This document shows positions 57,261 to 64,000 of a DNA stretch of 64,000 bases, in pieces. The notes beneath the pieces were generated by a model. That model ran no database searches. It was not told the DNA's origin and was given only the letters and a program-made list of their open reading frames with translations. Within the stretch, counting starts at the first letter, position 1, and every line of letters starts with the position of its first letter. The DNA lies in contig NC_082595.1 of NCBI RefSeq assembly GCF_030936135.1, positions 113,166,334 through 113,230,333 of the forward strand. Reading direction: 5' to 3'. A program made the translations under genes and the position numbers. This DNA comes from Gavia stellata. Lineage: Eukaryota > Chordata > Aves > Gaviiformes > Gaviidae.

Positions 57261-64000
<6,740 letters not shown>

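Overview
The window is vertebrate nuclear DNA, very probably avian. The genes are intron-rich with canonical GT-AG introns, and the DNA is extremely GC- and CpG-rich with short introns, as on bird microchromosomes. It carries CR1-type LINEs with the avian 3' end, a solo LTR of a type common in bird genomes, and a cluster of U1 snRNA genes. The gene order and orientation EMILIN1(+) KHK(+) CGREF1(-) ABHD1(+) PREB(-) TCF23(+) SLC5A6(-) ATRAID(+) CAD(+) is that of human 2p23.3, compressed into 64 kb. One gene not expected from the human map, a cGMP-dependent protein kinase on the minus strand, lies between EMILIN1 and KHK. I did not find PRR30, which sits between PREB and TCF23 in human.

Layout. 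1-1972: non-coding sequence 5' of the first recognisable EMILIN1 exon. 1973-6960: EMILIN1 from the EMI domain to the poly(A) signal. 7014-16039: PKG-family kinase (19 inferred coding exons, 637 aa) with large minisatellites in its introns. 16040-17853: minisatellites and the KHK promoter. 17854-21466: KHK with both mutually exclusive exons 3. 21791-23347: CGREF1. 23810-25185: minisatellite. 25200-25826: shared CpG island. 25827-27729: ABHD1. 27878-30838: PREB. 30900-31790: GC-box array. 33484-35376: TCF23. 35768-40031 plus a leader exon near 42240: SLC5A6. 42826-46556: ATRAID with a CR1 in intron 3. 46789-56823: five U1 snRNA genes in alternating orientation (+ - + - +), with a second CR1, a solo LTR and an unclassified insert between them. 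57100-64000: CAD promoter and the first 17 coding exons (about 815 codons; the gene runs off the end).

Function. The protein genes are a conserved but functionally mixed neighbourhood: extracellular matrix (EMILIN1), fructose phosphorylation (KHK), ER export (PREB), vitamin transport (SLC5A6), pyrimidine synthesis (CAD) and a bHLH regulator (TCF23). Several neighbours converge tail to tail (EMILIN1/kinase, KHK/CGREF1, ABHD1/PREB, TCF23/SLC5A6). Others diverge from shared GC-rich promoters (CGREF1/ABHD1, SLC5A6/ATRAID).

The most unusual content is the U1 cluster. Every copy has the same 164-nt length, a PSE at exactly -60 to -43, an octamer-type DSE near -215 and a 3' box. Compared with the human U1 sequence as I recall it, all five copies carry changes in the U1-70K-binding loop and in the U1A-binding loop. 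They may therefore be variant U1 RNAs. Exon coordinates were read by eye from splice signals, reading-frame continuity and remembered homologues; no alignment or database search was run.
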